From NCBI RefSeq assembly GCF_030285625.1, contig NZ_CP127294.1:4870501-4934500 (forward strand): 64,000 nucleotides of DNA, written 5' to 3'. Shown here piece by piece: positions 27,560-35,705 of the stretch. A program made the translations under genes and the position numbers. How positions within the stretch are numbered: position 1 is the first letter of the stretch; each line of letters starts with the position of its first letter. The notes beneath the pieces were generated by a model. It was not told the origin of the DNA. It was given only the letters and a program-made list of their open reading frames with translations, and made no database searches. The stretch comes from Amycolatopsis sp. 2-15 (lineage in GTDB: Bacteria > Actinomycetota > Actinomycetes > Mycobacteriales > Pseudonocardiaceae).

Positions 27560-28207
27560 GTGACCACCTCGGAGGTCGACGAGCGAGTCCTGCTCGATGG
27601 ACGGAGCTTCGATCCCGCGTCCGCCGTCTGGGTCCGGGAGTTGAGTCCTGGCAGCCCGGCATTCGAAGACGCCTGTCGCCGGCTGCACGCGATGCTCATC
27701 AAGATCGCCAGGAGGGAGGCCGCGCGCAGGTCGCCGGTCCTCCGGCTCACCGGCCCCGAACTCGAAGACCTGGCCCACCAGGCCGCCGCCGACGCCCTCA
27801 TGCGGATCACCCGCAAGATCGGTGAGTTCCGCGGCGACGCGCAGTTCAAGACCTGGGCCTTCAAATTCGTCATTCTCGAGGTCTCGACGAAAGTCGGCCG
27901 GCACTTCTGGCGAGACCACCGAGTGTCTCTCGACCACGACGCGGCCGAGTGCGCTCGGGCCGCCGTCGGTGACGAACCGCCCCACCAGGTGCAGGCCATC
28001 GAACTCCGGGCCGCCCTTGCTCATGCCATCGAGAGCGCACTGACCGAACGCCAACGCCGCGTCTTCGTCGCTGTGGCCATCGACAACATCCCGATGGATG
28101 CCCTCGCTGCAAAACTGGAAACCAACCGCAACGCCATCTACAAGGCGATGTTCGACGCCCGGCGCAACATTCGCGCCTACCTGGTGGACAACGACTTCAT
28201 CTCCTGA
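27560..28207 (+). CDS. RNA polymerase sigma factor, ECF type
   Basis: 215 residues. Region 2: LEDLAHQAAADALMRITRKI, then GDAQFKTWAFKFVILEVSTK for -10 recognition and melting. Region 4: ALTERQRRVFVAVAIDNIPM and LAAKLETNRNAIYKAMFDAR for the -35 element. No obvious anti-sigma gene is adjacent, though a STAS protein precedes. GTG start 27560; no strong ribosome-binding site. It recruits polymerase to a stress promoter set that cannot be deduced here. Confidence 0.9.
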   Translation: MTTSEVDERVLLDGRSFDPASAVWVRELSPGSPAFEDACRRLHAMLIKIARREAARRSPVLRLTGPELEDLAHQAAADALMRITRKIGEFRGDAQFKTWAFKFVILEVSTKVGRHFWRDHRVSLDHDAAECARAAVGDEPPHQVQAIELRAALAHAIESALTERQRRVFVAVAIDNIPMDALAAKLETNRNAIYKAMFDARRNIRAYLVDNDFIS

Positions 28208-28275
28208 CCGCAGTGCTCGATGCGGCCACACGCTGTCGGATGACCCACACGGGTAAGCCGGCCAGTTCGTCAATG

Positions 28276-28291
28276 CGGACTATATAGTCCA
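28276..28291. promoter_or_regulatory. GGACT box 5, promoter of the DUF5709 operon
   Basis: CGGACTATATAGTCCA contains the fully symmetric GGACTATATAGTCC. TATAGT reads as a -10 hexamer for the rightward operon; GTG 28297, eight bases further, is in frame with the DUF5709 gene and could be a leaderless start. Confidence 0.8.
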
Positions 28292-28341
28292 CCTCGGTGA
28301 GGGTCGCGCGACCAGCGCGGCCGATCGGATGGGAGAACTCC

Positions 28342-28776
28342 ATGAGCGACGACACTGACGAGTACGACGGTGGTGTCGACCTGGATGACGGCGTTCTGGA
28401 TCCCGAGGACAGCCTCGTGGATCGTGGTGTGTCCGACGTCCTGGACGAGGGGTACACGCCGCCGGAACGGCCCTCCGCGGTCTTCGACTGGGGGCTCACG
28501 GCACGGGAGGCCGCGGGCCACGAGGAGCTCGGCAAGCGGCTCCGGCGTGAAGTGCCGGACGTCTTTCCCGTCGCGGATGAGGGTGACGGGCTCGGGGACG
28601 CGTCCGACACGGACGGGGAGCTGTACGACGACCAGGTCGGAGAGGCGCGCGCGGGCCGGCTGGTCGAAGACCCGGACGCCGACGAGGTGTATCCCTACCT
28701 CTTCGCCTCCGACGTGGGTGTGGACGGCGCCGCGGCGTCCGCCGAAGAAGCGGCCATTCACATCGTCCCGGAATGA
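28342..28776 (+). CDS. DUF5709 family protein
   Basis: 144 very acidic residues. DEGYTPPERPSAVFDWGLTA and GKRLRREVPDV are the family's conserved blocks; Asp/Glu repeats fill the rest. The family is actinomycete-specific with no known function. GGGAG lies seven bases before ATG 28342. A leaderless GTG at 28297 would add 15 residues (MRVARPARPIGWENS). It heads an operon with a molybdopterin oxidoreductase and a flavin reductase, under box 5. Confidence 0.88.
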   Translation: MSDDTDEYDGGVDLDDGVLDPEDSLVDRGVSDVLDEGYTPPERPSAVFDWGLTAREAAGHEELGKRLRREVPDVFPVADEGDGLGDASDTDGELYDDQVGEARAGRLVEDPDADEVYPYLFASDVGVDGAAASAEEAAIHIVPE

Positions 28777-28822
28777 GTGCTGGAGCTCTCCGGCACTGAA
28801 CGCATGAGAAAGGTGGACAGAC

Positions 28823-29431
28823 ATGGTAACGACGAGAGGCTTCATCGGGCGTCAACGGTCCAGCCGAGACCCTCGGCTGCCACCGGGTCAATACGACGCG
28901 GGCAAGGACTGGCCGGTGCTGCACGCGGAGGCGACTCCATCGATCGACACTGCGAACTGGACTTTCACGATCGACGGCCTCGTCGACACGCCGACCAGCT
29001 GGACCTGGGACGAGATCCACGCACTCGAACCGGATCGGTACGAAGGCGCCATCCACTGCGTCACGACGTGGTCCAAGTTCGGGATGACCTTCGACGGGGT
29101 CTCCATCGACACCCTGCTGGAGATCACCGGGGTGCGTGACGAGGCGGCGTACGTGATGGCGCGCTCGCACACCGGGTACACCACCAATCTGCCGATCGAG
29201 GACGTGGTCGACGGCCGAGCCTGGGTGGTGTGGGACGTCAACGGCGCGCCACTGGACGACATCCACGGTGGTCCGGCCCGGCTGCTGGTGCCGCACCTGT
29301 ACTTCTGGAAGAGCGCCAAATGGGTGTCGGGACTGAAGTTCATGGCCGAGGACGAGCAGGGCTTCTGGGAGCGAAACGGCTACCACGACCACGGTGACCC
29401 GTGGCTCGAGCAGCGTTACCAGGGGGACTGA
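28823..29431 (+). CDS. Molybdopterin-dependent sulfite-oxidase-like oxidoreductase
   Basis: 202 residues, one oxidoreductase molybdopterin-binding domain. GLVDTPTSWTWDEIHAL, then AIHCVTTWSKFGMTFDGV supplies the conserved Cys ligand of molybdenum; GYTTNLPIEDV and GGPARLLVPHLYFWKSAKWV bind the cofactor. There is no twin-arginine signal, unlike MsrP, so it may be cytoplasmic. The stop overlaps the next gene (TGATG), pairing it with a flavin reductase that likely supplies electrons. Possible substrates include oxidised sulfur compounds. Confidence 0.9.
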   Translation: MVTTRGFIGRQRSSRDPRLPPGQYDAGKDWPVLHAEATPSIDTANWTFTIDGLVDTPTSWTWDEIHALEPDRYEGAIHCVTTWSKFGMTFDGVSIDTLLEITGVRDEAAYVMARSHTGYTTNLPIEDVVDGRAWVVWDVNGAPLDDIHGGPARLLVPHLYFWKSAKWVSGLKFMAEDEQGFWERNGYHDHGDPWLEQRYQGD

Positions 29432-30129
29432 TGCCGGCCTCTTCGTCCTGGCAGACCGCCGTCGTGGCCGCCATCGGTCCGGAGGCTTCCCACGCGAAGA
29501 CCTTCCGGTTGCGGCTCACCGAACCGCGGACACACCGGCCCGGCCAGTTCTACGTCGTCCGGCTGACCGCGCCGGACGGCTACCACGCCCAGCGCGACTA
29601 CTCCGTGGCGAGCTCCCCCGGTGGGGAAGACATCGAGATCACGGTCGAGATGCTGCCCGACGGTGAGGTGTCAGGGTTTCTGCACAACGTCGTCGAAGTC
29701 GGGGACGTCCTGGAGGTCCGCGGTCCGGTCGGCAGGTTCTTCTCGTGGGACGGTGCCACGCCGATCCTGGGCCTCGCCGGGGGCTCGGGTGTGGTGCCGC
29801 TCATGTCCATGTTGCGGCTTGCGCGACGCGCGAACCGCCCCGACCTGATGCGGCTTGTCGTGTCCGTCCGATCGCCCGCCGATCTGTACTACGCGGACGA
29901 GATCTCCGGTCCGGAGACGACGGTCGTCTACACCCGCGAAGCGCCCGCGGGCAGCTCCCGTCCCGTGGGGCGCCTCACGGCCGAGGATGTTCGCCCTCTC
30001 GTCGAGTCCGACCGCGAGGTCTATGTGTGCGGCTCGGCGGGCTTTTGCGACGGAGCCACCAACCTGCTTCTCGAGGTCGGAGTCGATGTGCAGCGAATCC
30101 GCGTCAGCAGGTGGGGTCCGACCAGCTGA
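29431..30129 (+). CDS. Ferredoxin-NADP reductase-type flavoprotein
   Basis: 232 residues. The FAD domain has RPGQFYVVRL and RDYSVASSP (the RxYS motif); the NAD(P) domain starts GLAGGSGVVPLMSMLR, and the end shows VYVCGSAGFCDGATNLL. No iron-sulfur domain is attached. ATG 29431 overlaps the preceding stop, so it is co-translated with the molybdopterin protein and likely its electron donor from NAD(P)H. Confidence 0.9.
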   Translation: MPASSSWQTAVVAAIGPEASHAKTFRLRLTEPRTHRPGQFYVVRLTAPDGYHAQRDYSVASSPGGEDIEITVEMLPDGEVSGFLHNVVEVGDVLEVRGPVGRFFSWDGATPILGLAGGSGVVPLMSMLRLARRANRPDLMRLVVSVRSPADLYYADEISGPETTVVYTREAPAGSSRPVGRLTAEDVRPLVESDREVYVCGSAGFCDGATNLLLEVGVDVQRIRVSRWGPTS

Positions 30130-30267
30130 GCCGGCCGTTGCCGACGCGTTGTGGTGCCAGGGGCCGTGGCGTGGCGATCACTGACGAGGCGCGGCTGTGC
30201 ACCGATATCTACCGGAGTGCGTGACTACACCGAAATGCTGATTCGAAGCAGACGTTGGGGAGACGCG

Positions 30268-33066
30268 GTGAGGGGCGACGATCCGGCTCCGACGCTGTTC
30301 GGCCGGCGTCGCGAGCTCGAGGTGGTCGGCGAGGTCGTCGGCGAAGTCAGGCGGGGACGCAGCGCCGTGCTCGTGGTTTGCGGCGAGGCGGGGGTCGGCA
30401 AGACCACGTTGCTGGACCACGCGGTCGCGGTGGCCGCCGATCTGCAGGTCATCCACGTGGCCGGGGCCGAATCGGAGGCAGAGTTCGCCTTCTCCGGACT
30501 GCACCAGGTGTGTGCGCCGCATCTGGGTCGGCTCGATCGTCTGCCGGCTCCGCAACGCGCGGCACTGACCACTGCGTTCGGTCTGACGAACGGGAACCCG
30601 CCGGACTTGTTCGTGGTGGGCCTGGCTGTGCTGACGTTGTTGGCAGAGGTCGCTGCGGAGCAGCCGCTGGTGTGTGTGGTCGACGACGCACAGTGGCTCG
30701 ACAGCGCCTCGATACGGACGCTGTCGATCGTCGCACGCCGACTGCGGGTCGATCCGGTGGCGATGATCTTCGCCATCCGTGACGGGTACCAGAATCCGGA
30801 CATGGCGGGCCTGGAGCGACTGCCCGGCCTGGCGCTCACCGGGCTTGGCGACCGGGATGCACGGGCACTGTTGGCAGTGACGGTGCCCGGTCCGATGGAC
30901 GAGCGGGTGCGCGAGCGCATCCTCGCGGAGGCGCGGGGCAACCCGTTGGCGCTGCGGGAATTGCCGCGCTCGGCGAACGTGCCCGCGTTCGCCGGAAGTT
31001 TCGGATCGGTGGGCGAAGAGCGACCGATGTCGCGACGCATCGAACGCAGCTTCGCCGCCCGGCTGTCCGTACTACCGGCGGACACCCGGCTCCTGTTGCT
31101 CATCGCCTCGGCCGACCCGGTGGGGGAGTCAGATGTACTCTGGCGTGCCGCGGAACTCCTCGGCGTGCCGGAATCGGCGGCGGAACCGGCGGAAAGGGCA
31201 GAGCTGATCACCATCGGCCCTCGGGTCCGGTTCCGCCACCCGCTGATCCGGTCCGCCGTCTACGGGGCGGGCGGCCGTACCGACCGCCGGCGGGTGCACG
31301 CGGCGCTTGCCGACGCGATCGATCCGGGAGGGGATGGCGAGCATCGCGCGTGGCACCGCGGGCAGGCGACGCCGGTTCCCGATGAGGCGGTCGCCGGCGA
31401 GCTGGAACGGATGGCGGATCGGGCACGAGCCCGCGGCGGGATGTCCGCGGCGTCGGCGTTCCTGGCTCAGGCGACCGAGCTGACCCCGGATCCCGCCGAG
31501 CGCGGGCGCCGCGCACTGGCGGCCGCACGCACGAAGCTCAACGCCGGGGCTCCGAACGAAGCGCTGACGCTGCTCGCGTACGCGCAGGCGGCGCCGCCGG
31601 ACCTCATGCGGCAGGCCCAGGTCGAGCTGCTTCGCGCGCAGATCGCCTTCTCCCTCAACCGTGGCCGCGACGCGCCCGCGTTGCTGCTGTCTGCCGCGGA
31701 ACACCTGCGAGACCTCGACCCGTTGCTCTCGCGCGAAACCTACCTCGAGACGATGGTGGCTTCGGTGTTCGCCGGTCGGCTCACGTGCGCACAGGACGGC
31801 CCAGCCGGGATGGCCTGCGCCGCGCGGTCGGCCCCGCCCGCGCCGTCTCCGCCTCGAGCCGTCGACCTGCTGCTCGACGGACTGGTGCTGCGGTTCACCG
31901 ACGGCTACACAGCCGCGGCACCGTCGCTCATGCGGGCCGTGCGCCAGTTCCTCCACGACGCCGACACCGGGGACGCGGGGCTGCGCTGGTACGGGCTCGT
32001 CGGCCGAATCGCCTTGGACCTGTGGGATCAGCAGGCGTGGGATGACCTCGCCGCCAGGCAGGTGCAGATCCTGCGTGAGCAGGGTGTGCTGAGGTTGCTG
32101 CCGGTCGCACTCGCCTACCGCGCCGGCGTGTGCGTGCACGCAGGGCGCTTCGACGAAGCGGCCACGCTGCTCGAAGAGTCCGACGCCATCACCCAGGCCA
32201 CCGGTGCTCCGCCTCCGCAGTACATCGAGCCCGTGCTCTCGGCCTACCGCGGCCAGGAGGAGCACACGCTCGAGCTGGTGCGGACCAGCCTGCACAGCGC
32301 CCATGCGCGGGGTGAAGGCCGAGTGATCCCGATCGTGCAATACGCCGCGGCCGTGCTTCACAACAGCCTCGGGCAGTACCGCGAAGCGCTGGCCGCCACC
32401 GACTGGGCCGTCGAGTACGACGACATCGGCATGTACGGCTACGGCCTGCTCGAGCGTGTCGAAGCGGCGGCTCGCTGCGGCGAGACCCGCATCGCCACCG
32501 ACGCCATGGAGGAACTCGTGGCGCGGGCCGACGCGACCGGTACGGAGATGGCGCTCGGGGTGGCGGCGCGCTCACGGGCCTTGCTGAGCCAGGGCGCCCA
32601 CGCGGACCGGCTCTACCGCGCGGCCATCGAACACCTCGAGCGCGGCAAAGTGGACGTGCTGCGGGCGAGAGCTCAGCTGCTCTACGGCGAATGGCTGCAC
32701 CGGGAACGCCGGCGTGACGAAGCAGCCGACCAGCTGAGGCAGGCCTTGGCGACCTTCCGGCGCGTGCGCGCCGACGGCTTCGCCGAACGCGCGCGCCGCG
32801 AACTCGTCGCTGCCGGCGCCATCGTGGAAGCGAGGGTGGCGTCGCCGGCGGAACAGCTGAGCGGCCGGGAAGTCACCATCGCGCGGCTGGCGGCCGAAGG
32901 GTGCACCAATTCCGAAATCGCCGCGCAGCTGTTCCTCAGCGCACGCACGGTCGAGTGGCACATGGGCAAGATCTTCGGGAAGCTCGGCATCGCGTCGAGA
33001 AGGAAGCTGAAGGCCGCACTCAGTGGTTCGCTCGCGGGCAGCGGGGCACGCCAGGGCTCGTGGTGA
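30268..33066 (+). CDS. Large LuxR-family ATPase regulator (LAL)
   Basis: 932 residues. The N-terminus has LFGRRRELEVV and Walker A GEAGVGKTT (about 39-47), Walker B VCVVDDAQWLD; then a long TPR-like helical middle; the last 65 residues form a LuxR helix-turn-helix (LSGREVTIARLAAEGCTNSE, then AQLFLSARTVEWHMGKIF). Such LAL regulators hydrolyse ATP and activate secondary-metabolite or catabolic genes. GGGGAG lies seven bases before GTG 30268, preferred over earlier starts. The target is unknown; no metabolite cluster lies beside it. Confidence 0.93.
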   Translation: MRGDDPAPTLFGRRRELEVVGEVVGEVRRGRSAVLVVCGEAGVGKTTLLDHAVAVAADLQVIHVAGAESEAEFAFSGLHQVCAPHLGRLDRLPAPQRAALTTAFGLTNGNPPDLFVVGLAVLTLLAEVAAEQPLVCVVDDAQWLDSASIRTLSIVARRLRVDPVAMIFAIRDGYQNPDMAGLERLPGLALTGLGDRDARALLAVTVPGPMDERVRERILAEARGNPLALRELPRSANVPAFAGSFGSVGEERPMSRRIERSFAARLSVLPADTRLLLLIASADPVGESDVLWRAAELLGVPESAAEPAERAELITIGPRVRFRHPLIRSAVYGAGGRTDRRRVHAALADAIDPGGDGEHRAWHRGQATPVPDEAVAGELERMADRARARGGMSAASAFLAQATELTPDPAERGRRALAAARTKLNAGAPNEALTLLAYAQAAPPDLMRQAQVELLRAQIAFSLNRGRDAPALLLSAAEHLRDLDPLLSRETYLETMVASVFAGRLTCAQDGPAGMACAARSAPPAPSPPRAVDLLLDGLVLRFTDGYTAAAPSLMRAVRQFLHDADTGDAGLRWYGLVGRIALDLWDQQAWDDLAARQVQILREQGVLRLLPVALAYRAGVCVHAGRFDEAATLLEESDAITQATGAPPPQYIEPVLSAYRGQEEHTLELVRTSLHSAHARGEGRVIPIVQYAAAVLHNSLGQYREALAATDWAVEYDDIGMYGYGLLERVEAAARCGETRIATDAMEELVARADATGTEMALGVAARSRALLSQGAHADRLYRAAIEHLERGKVDVLRARAQLLYGEWLHRERRRDEAADQLRQALATFRRVRADGFAERARRELVAAGAIVEARVASPAEQLSGREVTIARLAAEGCTNSEIAAQLFLSARTVEWHMGKIFGKLGIASRRKLKAALSGSLAGSGARQGSW

Positions 33067-33201
33067 GGCTCGGCGGATCCGCGAGTCTCACCACGAGCCG
33101 TCGCCGGGACGTCCTGCGGGAACGCTGGCGGGGCCACACCGTCGAGGTCGCGTCGCTGACGGTGCCGGCAGGGGAGTCGGAACCGGTTTCGTCCGCGCTC
33201 G

Positions 33202-34146
33202 TTAGGGGCGAACGCGGATGATCGTCTTGCCCTTTTTCCGCTCGGTCGGGTTGAACGCGGCCACGGCGTCGTCGAGGCTCGCCACGGTGCCGATGTTCGT
33301 GCGCACCCGGCCGTCTCGCACCCGCTGCACGATTTCACCCAGCTGAGCACGGTCGGCCTCGACGACGAAGTCGACCGCCAGGCCGTCGGCGGGCCGGGTC
33401 TCCGGCGGGCCGGCGATCGTCACCAGCGTGCCTCCGGCCCGAACCAAACCCGCCGACCGCGACCCGATGTCACCACCGAAGACATCGAACACCAGATCCA
33501 CACTGCCGACGTCCTCCAGCGCGTCGTTCTCCAGATCGACGAACTCCTGCACCCCGAAATCGTGGGCCGTCGCACGGTCGGCCTCGCGCCCCGTGCCCAC
33601 AACGTAAGCACCCGCCTCACGCGCGAGCTGCGCCACCATCGACCCGACCGCTCCGGCTGCGCCGTGCACCAGAACGCTCTGTCCCGCCTCCAGCCGGCCG
33701 TGCACGAACAACCCCTGCCACGAGGTGAGGCCCGCCATGACAAGGCCTGCACCGGTCGTGAAGTCGACGTCGCCCGGCAGCGGCGCGAGATTGCGTGCTT
33801 CAACGATCGCGTACTCCGCCAGCGTGCCGTCGCGGGTCCAGTCCGTGAGACCGAACACCCGTTGACCGACCGACAATCCCGCGGCACCGTAGCTGAGCGC
33901 GGTGACCACGCCGGCCACCTCGTGTCCGGGGATCGACGGCGTCCGGTCCCGGCCACGGCGATCGACCCAGGTCGAGGGCCACGACAGCTCATCCCAGGTG
34001 AAGCCCGAGGCGTGAACCTCGACGACGACATCGCCGTAGTTCGCCCCGGCGAGGTCGGCGAGCATCGCCACGTCGGGGTCGGGCCGGTCCACCAGTGTCA
34101 TCCCGGCCCTTCCCGCGGCCTCGTCCGTCACCACAATCGCCTTCAT
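33202..34146 (-). CDS. NADPH:quinone-oxidoreductase-like MDR protein
   Basis: 314 residues of the zinc-less medium-chain family. IPGHEVAGVVTALSYGAAGL, AGLTSWQGLFVHGRL, then the nucleotide loop VHGAAGAVGSMVAQLA. No structural-zinc Cys cluster is seen. It would reduce quinones or activated alkenes with NADPH. The start ATG 34146 has GGAAGAGG upstream. Box 6 lies 50 bp before the start, with a TetR gene divergent beyond. Confidence 0.92.
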   Translation of the reverse strand: MKAIVVTDEAAGRAGMTLVDRPDPDVAMLADLAGANYGDVVVEVHASGFTWDELSWPSTWVDRRGRDRTPSIPGHEVAGVVTALSYGAAGLSVGQRVFGLTDWTRDGTLAEYAIVEARNLAPLPGDVDFTTGAGLVMAGLTSWQGLFVHGRLEAGQSVLVHGAAGAVGSMVAQLAREAGAYVVGTGREADRATAHDFGVQEFVDLENDALEDVGSVDLVFDVFGGDIGSRSAGLVRAGGTLVTIAGPPETRPADGLAVDFVVEADRAQLGEIVQRVRDGRVRTNIGTVASLDDAVAAFNPTERKKGKTIIRVRP

Positions 34147-34195
34147 CCGGAACCTCTTCCCTCTCTGTGTGTGCTGGGATCACGTCCACGCTTTG

Positions 34196-34211
34196 TGGAC
34201 TTAACAGTCCA
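34196..34211. promoter_or_regulatory. GGACT box 6 between the MDR and TetR genes
   Basis: TGGACTTAACAGTCCA, exact 6-bp arms. On the minus strand it contains TTAAGT, a possible -10 for the MDR gene. Its position between a divergent TetR gene and its neighbour is the classical TetR arrangement. Confidence 0.8.
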
Positions 34212-34239
34212 TTGCGGGGAACTCAACCTCGACCGGGTG

Positions 34240-34259
34240 CCTCGGCCGCGCGGCCGAGG
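34240..34259. repeat. 20-bp perfect palindrome
   Basis: CCTCGGCCGCGCGGCCGAGG, self-complementary, in the divergent MDR/TetR intergenic region. Flanking AACCTCG and CGAGGTT could form an alternative pairing. It may be a hairpin or a second operator. Confidence 0.5.
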
Positions 34260-34370
34260 TTGGGTTCGAATCTACTGTCTTGCCCTCAGCGGGTAAGAAG
34301 TGGACCATATGGACCCTGATTGCTCAGGGGGAAGTCCCCCACTGGAACGAGGGCGGCTACTGTTGCCACC

Positions 34371-34988
34371 ATGACGGCCGACTGGTATGACAGGCCCCGC
34401 CCGAGTCGCGACAATTCCGAGCCGGGACCCCGTGCGCGCGTCGTGGCAGCGGCGACCACGCTCCTGCTGCGCGAAGGCGTCGGCTCGCTCACCGCGGCGC
34501 GTGTTCATGCTGCCGCTCGCGTGACTCAGGCCGAGCTCAACCAGCTGTTTCCCGACTCCGGCCGGATCGTGGAGGCGATCGTCGAGGCCCAGCTCGAGGT
34601 CGTCTTGCGGGCGCAGCGCCCCAGTCTGAACGCAGTCGAACGCCTCACGGACCTCGAACAGTGGCAGTCGCGGCTGCTCGATTCGTGCGCGGCGCAAGGC
34701 GGTTGCCCTCTCGGCTCGCTCATCTACCACCTCGCTCACCGCCACGATCGTGGCCGGCTCGCCCTCGCCACAGCGTTTTCCCGGTGGCAGGGGTTGCTCG
34801 CCTCGGCCTTGTCGCGCATCCAGGCCGCCGGCGAGCTCGATTCCGATGTGGCGCCGGAAGTCCTTGCCGTCGGCGTCATCGCTGCCCTGCAAGGAGGTTA
34901 TCTGCTGGCGCATACCACTCAGGACGCCGATCAATTGCGCGCCTCGCTCGACATGGCCCTCGGCCAGGTTCGCTTCCACTCGACGTGA
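34371..34988 (+). CDS. TetR-family regulator, same subfamily as copies A and B
   Basis: 205 residues. Helix-turn-helix VGSLTAARVHAAARVTQAEL is followed by NQLFPDS. The ligand domain has GGCPLGSLIYHLAHRHDR and ALQGGYLLAHTTQDADQLRA, matching the LmrA/QdoR-like pair at 13133 and 52479 in layout though more diverged. ATG 34371 is seven bases after TACTGT, so it is probably leaderless. It is divergent from the MDR gene with box 6 between; autoregulation through that box is likely. Confidence 0.9.
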   Translation: MTADWYDRPRPSRDNSEPGPRARVVAAATTLLLREGVGSLTAARVHAAARVTQAELNQLFPDSGRIVEAIVEAQLEVVLRAQRPSLNAVERLTDLEQWQSRLLDSCAAQGGCPLGSLIYHLAHRHDRGRLALATAFSRWQGLLASALSRIQAAGELDSDVAPEVLAVGVIAALQGGYLLAHTTQDADQLRASLDMALGQVRFHST

Positions 34989-35159
34989 AGGGCGATACAA
35001 CCCGAGAGGTCGGGCAGTGCCGTCCTGCTCGTAGCCCTGTCACTCGTCAGTGGCAGTAGCCACTGTCAGTCCTCGATCCGCCCTTCACCTGCTCTGTGGT
35101 TGCTCGAGCGGCGCAGCCTGCCGGTAAATGGCTGCTGACGCGACCCGCAGGGCTCTGCT

Positions 35160-35411
35160 TTGAAGAAGTCGACTCTGGAAATCTTGGAGTGCGCGTCCCG
35201 ACTGGGTCAGGCGATGCCCGCGGGGCGCACCTCGGCGGGGCAGGCGATGCTCGTGACGCGTCCGTGGCGGCCGCTCGCGTCTAAGAACTTGCCCTTCCGG
35301 TTCGCCGTGGACGTCTTGATACCGCTGAGTCGCACTTCGCGCAATGAACTTCGGCAAATCGGCGGACGGCTCAAACGCGACCTTATCGAGGCCGCATCGC
35401 TCCTGTCCTGA
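35160..35411 (+). pseudogene. Probable IclR-type regulator remnant
   Basis: The frame 35160-35411 contains AMPAGRTSAGQAML, resembling the LPAHATSAGRALL effector-domain motif of IclR proteins, and later VDVLIPLSRTSRNELRQIGG, then RLKRDLIEAAS, resembling the last helices. No helix-turn-helix is left and the parts between are scrambled. IclR genes often stand before catabolic operons such as the next one. The remaining 34989-35600 holds nothing else I recognise. Confidence 0.4.
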
Positions 35412-35601
35412 ATGCCTTGCCGGGCACACTGTCGCTGACCGAACAGCTCCGGCGTGGGCAGTTCACCTGTTCGTGTCTCGTGGACACACAAGCCGCATTG
35501 AGGATCCGGTCGCAGCGACTGACTGAGTGCATGCCATTGATGACATTCACCAACTTGGCTGCCAACCCGGATGCGCCAGGGGTGCGCTAGCCCGAATATA
35601 A

Positions 35602-35616
35602 CTCTGTCTGACAGAG
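35602..35616. promoter_or_regulatory. Palindromic operator before the hyuA-like operon
   Basis: CTCTGTCTGACAGAG is a perfect 7-bp-arm palindrome around a central T, overlapping a second inverted repeat CTGTCT-N5-AGACAG (35604-35620). It lies 90 bp before the operon start and does not resemble the GGACT box, so a separate regulator is expected. Confidence 0.7.
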
Positions 35617-35705
35617 ACAGTTACTGGACAGCAGAGTCAACCGTAGTTACCGTGTAGCCACCCAGATGTGGGGCCCTAGTCAACGTTGAGTAGAGGGAGC
35701 GCTCC

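Noticed and set aside
34255-34275. GGTTCGAATC resembling a tRNA T-loop
   Set aside because: The flanking bases cannot form a T-stem, and no anticodon or acceptor arm is present.
34301-34316. TGGACCATATGGACCC before TetR 34371
   Set aside because: The left half fits, but the right half has three mismatches; too weak to count as a box.
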